In this document: one piece after another, positions 17,059 to 24,659 of the stretch | Position numbering within the stretch: position 1 is the first letter of the stretch | Layout: every line of letters starts with the position of its first letter | Origin: a virus | Direction: 5' to 3' (one strand) | Length of the DNA: 60,885 nucleotides | IMG/VR virus record: IMGVR_UViG_3300030419_000057 | Coordinates: 1-60,885 of that record | Program-made: the position numbers and the translations under genes | Notes under the pieces: generated by a model | What the model was told of the DNA's origin: nothing | Database searches by the model: none | What the model saw: the letters and a program-made list of their open reading frames with translations, nothing else

Positions 17059-18746
17059 TAACCACACTCCTTCTGGCCTGTTGCAGGATCAATGAAGCAA
17101 GCTGCTCCCTCATCTTCCTTAGTAGCTGGCTCACTCTTATTAAGAATACCATACCTCTTACCAGCTAGTCTAAACGTAGTAACTCCTTTTAACTTTCCTT
17201 TCCATCCTTTTATATAAACATCTTTGAACTCTTCAAAGGTTACATTATCACCTACATTAATAGTCTTGGATACAGCACTGTCTATGAATGGTTGTATAGC
17301 AACCTGCATCTTTAGATGATCCTCTACTGTTAGGTCTTCAGTTGTCTCTGCTTTAATACCTAGATTATTATAAACATAATCTTGTAACTTTACAATCTGA
17401 GCACCTCCCTCTTGGATTACAGTACGGTCTACTTCATGCATAAAGACAGGCTCAATACCACTACTAATATTATCAGCCGTGAAACTAATTGTACCAGTAG
17501 GAGCAATACTAGTTAGATGACTGTTGCGTATACCAGACTTAGCTATCCTATCTTGTAGGTCTGGTGGAAGTTTCTTTGCATACCCACTCTTTAAGTATTC
17601 AGGAGTGTAAAGAGGAAATGCTCCCTTCTCTTTAGCTAGGTTACAACTAGCTTCTACGGCTGTATAAGATAAAACTCTGCCTATCTTTCTTGTAAAGCGT
17701 ACAGCCTCATCTGATCCATACCGTAGACCTACCATCGTAAGACAGTTAGCTAGGCCAGTAATACCTAATCCCATCCTCCTTTTATTCTTCGCTTCAGTCT
17801 CTTGATCTGGTAGTGGATAACGAGTACGGTCAATAACATTGTCCATTGCACGTACCACTGAAAAAATATCTTCTTTAAATATATCAAAGTTAAACACCTT
17901 ATTCTCTACATATTTAACTAAGTTAAAACTACCTAGTAAACAAGCACCAAACGGTGGAAGGGGTTGCTCACCACATGGGTTGGTAGCTTCAATAGTTTCA
18001 CAATACCAGAGGGGATTGTCTTGGTTTATTCTATCTATAAATAGAACCCCAGGTTCAGCCCACTCCCAATTAGCTCTCATAATTTCATCCCATAAAGCTA
18101 CAGCATTTATTTCTTTGTATACTGTATCATTAAACTTTAATTGGAATGGAGTATTCTTTATTACAGCTTGCATAAACTCATCAGTAACACCTACTGATAT
18201 ATTAAAGTTAGTAAGTTTATCTTGGTTCTGCTTGGCCCTGATAAATTGTTCTATGTCTGGATGGTCTACACGTAAGACCCCCATCATCGCACCACGCCTA
18301 TGACCAGCAGAAACTATCGTTCTACAAACCGCATCAAATATGTGCATAAAAGATACAGGCCCACTAGCGGAACTATCAAGGCTAACAATCCTGTCACCAT
18401 CAGGACGTATGCGAGAAAAGTCATACCCAATTCCCCCACCTCTCCGCATCGTTTCAGCAGCTTCAGTAGCCCTTGCCATAATGGATTCCATACTATCCTC
18501 AATGACTCCTGATACAAAACAGTTATATGCAGTAACATCTCGTGGACTCCCCATTGCTGATTGAACTCTACCTGCTGGCATAAACCTTTGATTTAAAAAG
18601 ATTTCTTTTATTTCTTGCCTATGATCTTCATCGTCTGACATAGCAGACGCATTACGATTAGCTGCTTCTTCAAAGCTCTCATTTGGTAAACGATATTTAG
18701 TTGCGTGTAATTCTTCACAGGCTTGAACTTGTGGACCGTACCCCAT
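17058..18746 (-). CDS. nrdJ: Class II (adenosylcobalamin-dependent) ribonucleotide reductase
   Basis: This 562-residue protein has the reductase barrel motifs: first disulfide Cys76 (TAYNCFVSG), the radical-loop NPCGE at 256-260 with Cys258, second Cys269 (FGACLLGSFN) and APTGTISF near the C-terminal third. It ends in a Cys-containing tail (ACFIDPATGQKECG) that would re-reduce the active site. There is no neighbouring small subunit or activase, and the length fits monomeric class II enzymes without an ATP cone. It makes dNTPs for phage replication and needs host vitamin B12. Confidence 0.93.
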   Translation of the reverse strand: MGYGPQVQACEELHATKYRLPNESFEEAANRNASAMSDDEDHRQEIKEIFLNQRFMPAGRVQSAMGSPRDVTAYNCFVSGVIEDSMESIMARATEAAETMRRGGGIGYDFSRIRPDGDRIVSLDSSASGPVSFMHIFDAVCRTIVSAGHRRGAMMGVLRVDHPDIEQFIRAKQNQDKLTNFNISVGVTDEFMQAVIKNTPFQLKFNDTVYKEINAVALWDEIMRANWEWAEPGVLFIDRINQDNPLWYCETIEATNPCGEQPLPPFGACLLGSFNLVKYVENKVFNFDIFKEDIFSVVRAMDNVIDRTRYPLPDQETEAKNKRRMGLGITGLANCLTMVGLRYGSDEAVRFTRKIGRVLSYTAVEASCNLAKEKGAFPLYTPEYLKSGYAKKLPPDLQDRIAKSGIRNSHLTSIAPTGTISFTADNISSGIEPVFMHEVDRTVIQEGGAQIVKLQDYVYNNLGIKAETTEDLTVEDHLKMQVAIQPFIDSAVSKTINVGDNVTFEEFKDVYIKGWKGKLKGVTTFRLAGKRYGILNKSEPATKEDEGAACFIDPATGQKECG

Positions 18747-19129
18747 TACTTCTTCTCCTTTAACTCTATAAGTTTTCTATTATACCATTCTGCTTTCTTT
18801 AAATCTTCCGCACCATTCTTGTATCTATATCTCCATAGATACTTCATAACATTTCCCTGTAGGTAATACTCAAAGCCTTCATCTAATGCTGCTTCAATAG
18901 CATCAATACATTCTATACCAGCTTGATTATAATGTACAGGATTATTTACGTTATCTTTATTGGAAGGTCTTTTCTTAGGATGAGGTTTATCTTCTGTCGG
19001 ACTTTCCTCTTGTCTTTTGACTGTATTAATTGTTGGGCGAACACTCTGGTATCCTCGTAGTCTATTCCAGCGTGATCGCATACTGTTATATAATCTTTGC
19101 ACGTTACCCCCACACTGGCAAAGAACCAT
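18746..19129 (-). CDS. DUF3310 protein
   Basis: The C-terminal 70 residues match DUF3310, with NNPVHYNQAGIECIDAI, QGNVMKYLWRYRYKNG and DLKKAEWYNRKLIEL. This family is common in phages and often described as nucleotide-kinase-associated, with no proven function. The start is uncertain: the 127-residue version overlaps the upstream gene by about 184 bases, and its first 50 residues (Arg/Ser/Lys-rich) may not be translated. No good Shine-Dalgarno separates the options. It is directly upstream of the RNR gene (TAATG-type overlap). Confidence 0.72.
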   Translation of the reverse strand: MVLCQCGGNVQRLYNSMRSRWNRLRGYQSVRPTINTVKRQEESPTEDKPHPKKRPSNKDNVNNPVHYNQAGIECIDAIEAALDEGFEYYLQGNVMKYLWRYRYKNGAEDLKKAEWYNRKLIELKEKK

Positions 19130-19317
19130 GCCTTTGCTCTCTCTCTATTTTCAGTTATCATATCAGTTTCAGTTTCAAATTTAGGTTTACTAGCATCAAG
19201 TAAAGCCTGTAAGACAACAGCAATAAACAGGCATTGTTCTGGCCTGTCACGTTGTAGTTTTTTTTCTATAGTATAGAGAAGATTTGTTCTCTTATTTTTT
19301 TTAGTCATAATCTTCAT
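18946..19317 (-). CDS. Hypothetical replication-region protein
   Basis: This is a 123-residue, moderately basic protein. The first three codons have in-frame alternative starts (MKIM...). It is mostly helical with a region LFIAVVLQALLDASKP and an internal ENRERAKAWFFASVGVTCKDY. Residues such as RAKAWFF...CKDYI resemble short phage proteins of unknown function. Its start overlaps the putative resolvase by 17 bases and its 3' part overlaps the DUF3310 frame. Confidence 0.6.
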   Translation of the reverse strand: MKIMTKKNKRTNLLYTIEKKLQRDRPEQCLFIAVVLQALLDASKPKFETETDMITENRERAKAWFFASVGVTCKDYITVCDHAGIDYEDTRVFAQQLIQSKDKRKVRQKINLILRKDLPIKIT

Positions 19318-19660
19318 AGAAATAATCTTCTAAGAATTGTTCTGCATCTAATACTACCAAAGGCTTTCTCCTGTTCATTTTAATAAAAAGAATTGGTGGT
19401 AAATCACCATGACTTTGTGCTTGGTCTAACATATTATAAATACCAGTAAACTTTTCTTGGTTCTTACACTCAATAGAGAAGGGGAACAGATGTTCGCAAG
19501 CACTACTGAGTTTAACATCTGCCCCATTCTCTCCCATGATAGCTGTAGTAATCTCTTTATCTAGCTCATGGGTATTATCTTCATCCAAATATTCTATGAG
19601 TTTACTTCTAACCCAGTCTTGTAGCTTACGTCCTTTAGCTTTGGCTGAAGATGTTTTCAT
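19301..19660 (-). CDS. Putative PD-(D/E)XK nuclease / resolvase-like protein
   Basis: This 119-residue protein starts SSAKAKGRKLQDWVRSKLIE, then GADVKLS and FSIECKNQEKFTGIY. The D-(x)n-ExK arrangement (Asp in GADVKLS, E-C-K in IECKNQE) fits the PD-(D/E)XK nuclease core seen in small phage resolvases. Such an enzyme would process recombination or replication intermediates before packaging. It sits with the SSB, a larger PD-(D/E)XK protein and endonuclease VII. Family assignment is by motif only. Confidence 0.6.
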   Translation of the reverse strand: MKTSSAKAKGRKLQDWVRSKLIEYLDEDNTHELDKEITTAIMGENGADVKLSSACEHLFPFSIECKNQEKFTGIYNMLDQAQSHGDLPPILFIKMNRRKPLVVLDAEQFLEDYFYEDYD

Positions 19661-19672
19661 TTTACGTAACCT

Positions 19673-19834
19673 TTAATCAGGGGAAGGGAGATAGACAAGA
19701 ACAAAGCTATTACATTCAGGACAAGATAAATTAGTAACCATCATATACTCATTACTTGTAGCTGGATAATCATCTTCTTCTATATCGTGATCTCCTCCCC
19801 ATATTAATTTAGTCTGACAGTGCCAGCAATTCAT
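19673..19834 (-). CDS. Small zinc-ribbon protein
   Basis: A 53-residue gene whose ATG overlaps the stop of the upstream nuclease gene (TAATG). It has two Cys pairs: CWHC at residues 3-6 and CPEC at 38-41, spaced as in a zinc ribbon, with an acidic stretch between (HDIEEDDYP). Probably a small DNA-, RNA- or protein-binding module associated with the nuclease upstream. No broader family was recognised. Confidence 0.65.
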   Translation of the reverse strand: MNCWHCQTKLIWGGDHDIEEDDYPATSNEYMMVTNLSCPECNSFVLVYLPSPD

Positions 19835-20691
19835 TAGATAAATATTTCTGGAACGTCAGGTAATCTATTAACACGAGTTAAATATACTGGTCCTTTTTTA
19901 TAATCAAAGACACGTAGCCCATGTCCATTATTAGAATCAGACCAACACTCTTTTTTATAGGAACAATAAAAACAATTAACTCCTAGTTTGTAGTTACCAG
20001 ATTTACCATCAGGTATGTCAGTGTAACATTTCTCTGGTGGAGTATCTGATTTAACCATTCCTTTTAAATATTTTATCCTTTCTTCTGTGTTAGTTATTTC
20101 AAGTTCATTTAATTCCATGAAACATAACTCACCTGATAACTTATTCATTACAAGGAAGCCAGCTTCATTAGCCTTTTCTGCGGTAGCATAGGAAGAAAGC
20201 TGATCTAGATAACCAAATGGATCATCACTATATAAAGTTTTTTCTTTAAACTTTCTATATGACATAGCTGATGCTGACTTAACATCTACAAGTACATCAT
20301 CTATGCGACCATCCATATGACCTTTTATTCCACCTAGATTAGTTTCTTTTTGACGGTCTGTTACCTTGTGTCCTGCTAACTCTGCAAAACAAAAGATAAG
20401 TTCTTCTATAATATGACCATATAAAAATTTAATAGGATCATTATCTTTTAGTGGTTCTTTTTCTGTACTTTGAAATTGATACCACAATAATCTGTCAGGG
20501 TATCCAACATTAGACATACGTAACTTTGCTTTATCTATATCTTTACCTGTAACAGAAACATTTAATTGATCTCGTATGTTCTCCACACATACATTAATGA
20601 TTTCATTTCGTTTCTTTTCCGATAGCTTACATCCTTTATCTTCTTTAAAAAGATTATAGATGTCTTTAATCAAAGAGTTTATTTTTTTCAT
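19834..20691 (-). CDS. PD-(D/E)XK exonuclease with Cx2Cx5C cluster (RecB/Cas4-like)
   Basis: This 285-residue protein contains a nuclease core: GGIKGHMDGRIDDVLVDVKS (H-x-D then D-V-K), an alpha-helical middle and a C-terminal cysteine group at 240, 243 and 249 (CFYCSYKKEC), which is the Cx2Cx5C spacing of the AddB/Cas4 iron staple. A single Cys21 (or Cys35) upstream of the nuclease core could be the fourth ligand. Similar exonucleases occur in many marine phages, where they degrade host DNA or process ends. It follows the terminator after SSB. Confidence 0.72.
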   Translation of the reverse strand: MKKINSLIKDIYNLFKEDKGCKLSEKKRNEIINVCVENIRDQLNVSVTGKDIDKAKLRMSNVGYPDRLLWYQFQSTEKEPLKDNDPIKFLYGHIIEELIFCFAELAGHKVTDRQKETNLGGIKGHMDGRIDDVLVDVKSASAMSYRKFKEKTLYSDDPFGYLDQLSSYATAEKANEAGFLVMNKLSGELCFMELNELEITNTEERIKYLKGMVKSDTPPEKCYTDIPDGKSGNYKLGVNCFYCSYKKECWSDSNNGHGLRVFDYKKGPVYLTRVNRLPDVPEIFI

Positions 20692-20735
20692 AATAAAAAG
20701 TGGGGAGGATATACATAACTTTATATACCCTCCCC
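20692..20735 (-). terminator. Rho-independent terminator after SSB
   Basis: On the - strand a GC stem (20735-20729 with 20708-20702, sequence GGGGAGG/CCTCCCC) continues into an A/T stem (20726-20722 with 20713-20709) with a two-base bulge, and is followed by ACTTTTTATT running up to the next ATG. It lies 15 bases after the SSB stop and separates the SSB unit from the exonuclease gene. Confidence 0.75.
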
Positions 20736-20749
20736 CTCCAAGTTAAAGG

Positions 20750-21223
20750 TTAAGCTGAAAAGGGGATGTCTTCAGCTTCATCGGAAGTAAAACCGTCAGG
20801 GACTACATCAAACGCATCGTCCTCTTCGGTTGAGTACGGCACTAATTCGGTCACTTGTACCGCACGTAGATCGGCAGAAACACCAGTCTTCCCACCGAAA
20901 TTCCACTCAAACGGCTCATAAAGTACATTAACTTTGGAACCATTACCAATCATAGTCTCAGTGATCAGACGCTTGTTAGCATCCACCACATTAGGCTGAC
21001 GATTAAGAGAACCTTTAGCGTTACGAACCTTACGCTTGATCGTAACAAAGTCTTCTTTCTCATCACCTTTGTTCTTAACAGTTAGCCCATCCTTCTGAGC
21101 TTTCTTTTTGTTAAGATCATCTAGGTTTCCAACATCAATAGTCCATACACCATCAGCATCAAACTTGGTGTTAGGGGTGATAACGGAAGCCCAATAAGCC
21201 GTACCTGAAATTACTTTACTCAC
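20750..21223 (-). CDS. Single-stranded DNA-binding protein (T7 gp2.5-like)
   Basis: This is a 157-residue protein with a GTG start at 21223, chosen because GAAGGAGA lies about 7-9 bases upstream. It has a predicted OB-fold-like beta-rich body (VISGTAYWASVITPNTKF, SKVNVLYEPFEWNFGGKTG) and a very acidic C-terminal tail ending EAEDIPFSA, the arrangement used by phage SSBs to contact polymerase and helicase. It is isolated as its own unit by a strong promoter and a terminator, consistent with high dosage. Codon and base usage is more GC-rich than its neighbours. Confidence 0.82.
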   Translation of the reverse strand: MSKVISGTAYWASVITPNTKFDADGVWTIDVGNLDDLNKKKAQKDGLTVKNKGDEKEDFVTIKRKVRNAKGSLNRQPNVVDANKRLITETMIGNGSKVNVLYEPFEWNFGGKTGVSADLRAVQVTELVPYSTEEDDAFDVVPDGFTSDEAEDIPFSA

Positions 21224-21260
21224 TATATTTCTCCTTCATATGAGGTTTGTTGATGATAAC

Positions 21261-21289
21261 AGAATAACAAATTGTGTTGTAAATGTCAA
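21261..21289 (-). promoter_or_regulatory. Sigma-70 promoter for SSB
   Basis: On the - strand: TTGACA (21289-21284), a 17-base spacer and TATTCT (21266-21261). The start would lie about 30 bases ahead of the GTG. It is placed between the hairpin following the endonuclease gene and the SSB ribosome binding site. Confidence 0.78.
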
Positions 21290-21315
21290 GCGTTATTTTT
21301 TCTCCTTTCATAATT

Positions 21316-21364
21316 CATATATCTCTAAGTAGTTACACTACGTTACACTACTAAGAGATATATG
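21316..21364 (-). other. Intergenic hairpin, family member 1
   Basis: An 18-position inverted repeat (21316-21333 with 21347-21364) is fully paired except for one A-A opposition (U-U in the - strand RNA) at 21327/21353. The loop is 13 bases. It begins at the base after the endonuclease stop. A Shine-Dalgarno-like AAGGAG follows the hairpin on the - strand but no gene starts there. It belongs to the dispersed family described in the findings. Confidence 0.85.
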
Positions 21365-21868
21365 TTAGTCTGTTTCAGCCGTGTAGTGCCGACTTTTCTC
21401 ATGTTGTTCTAAAAATTTCAAAGCTCTTCTTACATTAGAAATAGTATCTCCTAGAAACCCTAACCCTGAGTTACATTTCCAACATATGTACCCTCTAAAT
21501 TCTCCTGTATTATGATCGTGATCTAATACAAAAGTAGCATTATATTTTTTCTCTAGTTTCTGGTCTGATACTAAGTCACTATAACTTTTAGTACAGATAG
21601 GACATCTATACGTTTTATCAGGTGAAGGGTGTATGGTTTTAAGATACCTGATTCTTTGTCTATTTATGTCAACACATTTTTTACATATATTTCCTTTTAT
21701 TATTTCTTCATTAGGTAAATAATTTGATCTAGTAGTACCATTTACAAAAGAGTGAAGAGGTTTTTCTATTCCACATTTATGACATACTCTAACTCCCTTA
21801 GAAGTATCTATAGATATTTCATCTTTAAAAAATTCTAATTGTTCTTCTTCTAATGTGTCTCTGCCCAT
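21365..21868 (-). CDS. Endonuclease VII-like recombination nuclease (HNH/His-Me, zinc)
   Basis: This is a 167-residue protein. The C-terminal half has VLDHDHNTGEFRGYICWKCN followed by GLGFLGDTISNVRRAL, the classic endonuclease VII pattern with the His-Me finger (DHDH). Additional CxxC pairs (CHKC, CKKC, CPIC, CWKC) can bind two zinc ions. In T4-like phages such enzymes resolve branched DNA before packaging; closely related proteins also act as homing nucleases. The start overlaps the 3' end of the polymerase gene by 19 bases. Confidence 0.87.
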   Translation of the reverse strand: MGRDTLEEEQLEFFKDEISIDTSKGVRVCHKCGIEKPLHSFVNGTTRSNYLPNEEIIKGNICKKCVDINRQRIRYLKTIHPSPDKTYRCPICTKSYSDLVSDQKLEKKYNATFVLDHDHNTGEFRGYICWKCNSGLGFLGDTISNVRRALKFLEQHEKSRHYTAETD

Positions 21869-23511
21869 GTTACACCTACTTTATATTCATTATCTAAAGG
21901 ACATTTGATATTAAATATTTCTTCAGTCTCTTTCATAGCCTTCTTTGTTATGGTACAAAATTCTTCTATATCTTTTTTATGTACCTCAAACTGATACTCA
22001 TCGTGAATAGACGCAACTAGTTTAACATCAAGATTCTTTGAATGATCCATCATCTGAACTAACCATTGCTTACAGATGACTGCCCCTGCTCCTTGGATTA
22101 AAGTATTCAAAGCACTATGAAAGTTTCTTACATGAAGTTTTCTTCCATCTATACCAGGAATTATCTTATTCTTTTTAGCAGCTACATCTACTCGTGACCG
22201 TAGCTTTTGTAAAGCAGGAACATTCCGTAGGAAATTATCTATTAACTTCTGTCCTTCAGTAGATTTAACACCAGCTACCTTACCAATCTTCTCTGCACCA
22301 GCACCATAAATTAAAGCATAAAGGAATGTTTTGGCTTGATCTCTAGTCTCTAGATTAGCCATCTTTTGATTAGCTGTATGCACATCACCTTCAATAACTT
22401 CTCTGATATAATCTTTATCCCCCATGTAATGAGCCAAGGCTCGTATCTCTAGACCAGAAGCATCTGTACCTACTAGACTATAGTTCTCTGGATCAGGGAC
22501 AGTCCAACAGTCTCTACACTCTTTACCATATGGTGAGTATACGGCTGGTATCTGTGCCATGTTAGGACTATTATGAGCCATGCGTCCTGTTATAGTCTTT
22601 AATGTCATCACTCTACCATGAACTCTACCATAATTATCTACAGCAGCTATCCATTGTTTAATTTGTGATACTCTTTTTTGTAGTAGTAAATAGCGTGAAA
22701 TTAATTTAGCTTCGGGAATGTTTACTGTCTCTAGTATCTCATCACTAACAGCAATACTTCCTTTCTCTGTCTTTAACTTTGGCTTCCATCCTTTCTCCAT
22801 TAGTTTTTCTGCTATCTGTTGACGAGAAGCAGGGTTAAATTTATCTATATGATCTAATAAAGGTTTACCAGTCTTCTTATGAAACCTTTTAGTAACTACT
22901 GTTGGAAATGCTTTCTCTAACTCTCGCTCTAATCCATCACACTCATCTTGAAATTTATTCATTAGTGTCATAGTTCTTTGTTCATTAAGATAAAAACCGT
23001 TATCTTCTTGTTGATTAATTAACTCACGTATCTTATGTTCTAACTTTATAGATTGAGAAGAAAAGCTACTACCTTCACCAACTAAACGCTTTAATAATTT
23101 AAGTGTAACATCTACATCTCTATTACAATACTCTAACATTTGAGGTGTATATACTTTAAAATCCTCTGGTGGATTACCTTTTGGAAATCCTAGTCTCTCA
23201 CCCCATGCTGATAATGAATGTCCTTTATCTCTCATAGGATTAAATAACTGTGATAAGATTAAAGTATCCACAATATTAGACATAGGGATGTTAGCATCAG
23301 TAAGTTTATTAATAACTCTCCCATCAAATGATACTCCATTATGCATATAAAATTTATCTACTTTCTTAGACCACTGAGGAAAGATAGTATAGCACTCATC
23401 TTGTACGAACTCCTTTACTTCATTAGTCTTTACATCTCTTGCTACTATACAATGTATTTTAGTTGCATCAAGAGCATCAGTCTCTATATCAAGTACTATT
23501 CCCTTGCTCAT
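21850..23511 (-). CDS. DNA polymerase, family A (T7-like) with 3'-5' exonuclease
   Basis: This 553-residue protein has an N-terminal exonuclease (VLDIETDAL with Asp8 and Glu10; YCNRDVDVT) and the three palm/finger motifs: motif A GTDASGLEIRALAHYMGD, motif B RDQAKTFLYALIYG (about residues 385-400) and motif C SIHDEYQF. The motif B residue equivalent to E. coli Pol I Phe762 is Tyr, the T7-like state usually linked to fast, lytic replication. It has no 5'-3' exonuclease and is shorter than T7 polymerase. It overlaps the thyX and endonuclease genes. Confidence 0.95.
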   Translation of the reverse strand: MSKGIVLDIETDALDATKIHCIVARDVKTNEVKEFVQDECYTIFPQWSKKVDKFYMHNGVSFDGRVINKLTDANIPMSNIVDTLILSQLFNPMRDKGHSLSAWGERLGFPKGNPPEDFKVYTPQMLEYCNRDVDVTLKLLKRLVGEGSSFSSQSIKLEHKIRELINQQEDNGFYLNEQRTMTLMNKFQDECDGLERELEKAFPTVVTKRFHKKTGKPLLDHIDKFNPASRQQIAEKLMEKGWKPKLKTEKGSIAVSDEILETVNIPEAKLISRYLLLQKRVSQIKQWIAAVDNYGRVHGRVMTLKTITGRMAHNSPNMAQIPAVYSPYGKECRDCWTVPDPENYSLVGTDASGLEIRALAHYMGDKDYIREVIEGDVHTANQKMANLETRDQAKTFLYALIYGAGAEKIGKVAGVKSTEGQKLIDNFLRNVPALQKLRSRVDVAAKKNKIIPGIDGRKLHVRNFHSALNTLIQGAGAVICKQWLVQMMDHSKNLDVKLVASIHDEYQFEVHKKDIEEFCTITKKAMKETEEIFNIKCPLDNEYKVGVTWAETH

Positions 23512-24169
23512 CTAAATCTCCTGTCATTAAACATTCCCACGAGGTAGGGAAGTGTTCCCTAACTAATGACGATATCTCATGGGCTATAAACCTAGTCTCA
23601 AGTTGAGTATCTTTCTTACATCGTAAGTTACATACCCTAGCAAAAGCAGCAAGACTACCACTCCAATACCATTCAGTATACATAGCTTGTGGTAGTACCA
23701 TACGTGCCTGTTCAGGACAGATACCTTTGTTTAACATATTCTCATAACACTGAGTAACATATTCAATTAAAGGTTTCATATCATACTCAATAGAGGATAC
23801 TGGTTTACTACCTTGCTTCTTATTCTCTGCTCTCCCTCTAAATAATATAGGGTCAAAGAACTCTGGCTTGCTGTCCACATACCTACGTGATACCTCATTC
23901 CAGACTAATCCTACCTGATGTTTACCTAATTGTCTAGCAATAAATATTGGAGCCTTGATATGGAACTGTAAGTAACAGTGACCAAAGGGAGTCCAATGAT
24001 TATGTTTAGCTAGATACTTTATAAGATTTTCATCTTCAACTTTTAAATACCCTTCTATTGGCCCTGCATCAGGAACCGCATCCCATTCAGATACTTTATC
24101 AAAAGATACACGAGCAGCATTAACGACAGTTAAATCACTACCCATATGGTCAATCAGTTTTACTTCCAT
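23489..24169 (-). CDS. thyX: Flavin-dependent thymidylate synthase
   Basis: This 226-residue protein contains the ThyX fold signatures: NAARVSF near the N-terminus, NHWTPFGHCYLQFHIKAPIF, and RQLGKHQVGLVWNEVSRRYV, a variant of the ThyX motif, then LPQAMYTEWYWSGSLAAF with catalytic Ser and Arg context. It makes dTMP from dUMP using FAD and methylenetetrahydrofolate, raising the thymidine pool of an AT-rich genome. It overlaps the polymerase gene by 23 bases and the gene upstream by 20. Confidence 0.95.
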   Translation of the reverse strand: MEVKLIDHMGSDLTVVNAARVSFDKVSEWDAVPDAGPIEGYLKVEDENLIKYLAKHNHWTPFGHCYLQFHIKAPIFIARQLGKHQVGLVWNEVSRRYVDSKPEFFDPILFRGRAENKKQGSKPVSSIEYDMKPLIEYVTQCYENMLNKGICPEQARMVLPQAMYTEWYWSGSLAAFARVCNLRCKKDTQLETRFIAHEISSLVREHFPTSWECLMTGDLDEQGNST

Positions 24170-24659
24170 CTTTAACTCCTAAGTCTATAAGTTCAGCTTT
24201 AGATACAGGAACTTTAAAAAAGTATTCACCTTTTCTTACAGCCCTGTTAGGAACCTCAACGACAGGGGAGTTCTGTACGACAGTGCCATGCATCTTCCAT
24301 GCCTTCTTACAGTCTCCCCTAATAATATAGAAATAAAATTCTATATCTTTATTCTTTCCCTTATTCCAGTCATTACCATAGACTTGAGTTAATAATCTAT
24401 TCTTTCTAAAAGGAATGTTTATATCCTTCCATACTGTAGGCCAGTCTCCCTCCCACATATGTTTCATTTCAACTTCATGTTTATAGATTACCCCATCTAA
24501 TATAGATGACAAGTCTACACCATAATCTTCTTTAATCTCTAAAACTTTATGTCCTAGTGACATTAGATACTTGGTAATACAATCCTTCGCTAATGTATCA
24601 GACTTCTTATAAGCAATAGGATCAAACCGTTTACGTTTAGATTTCAAAGGGTATGTCAT
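24150..24659 (-). CDS. Putative PD-(D/E)XK endonuclease-like protein
   Basis: The start at 24659 (MTYPLKSKRKRFD) is chosen because AAGGAG lies 9 bases upstream; two earlier in-frame ATGs overlap that site. The product is 169 residues. EDYGVDLSSILDGV followed by YKHEVEMKHMWEGDWP fits a D...ExK nuclease core like those of restriction-type enzymes. Function unproven; possibly host DNA degradation or DNA processing. It sits between primase-helicase and thyX and overlaps both. Confidence 0.6.
   Translation of the reverse strand: MTYPLKSKRKRFDPIAYKKSDTLAKDCITKYLMSLGHKVLEIKEDYGVDLSSILDGVIYKHEVEMKHMWEGDWPTVWKDINIPFRKNRLLTQVYGNDWNKGKNKDIEFYFYIIRGDCKKAWKMHGTVVQNSPVVEVPNRAVRKGEYFFKVPVSKAELIDLGVKDGSKTD

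Noticed and set aside
18300-18564. Several short frames on both strands over the RNR gene
   Set aside because: All overlap conserved RNR coding sequence and have no start signals.
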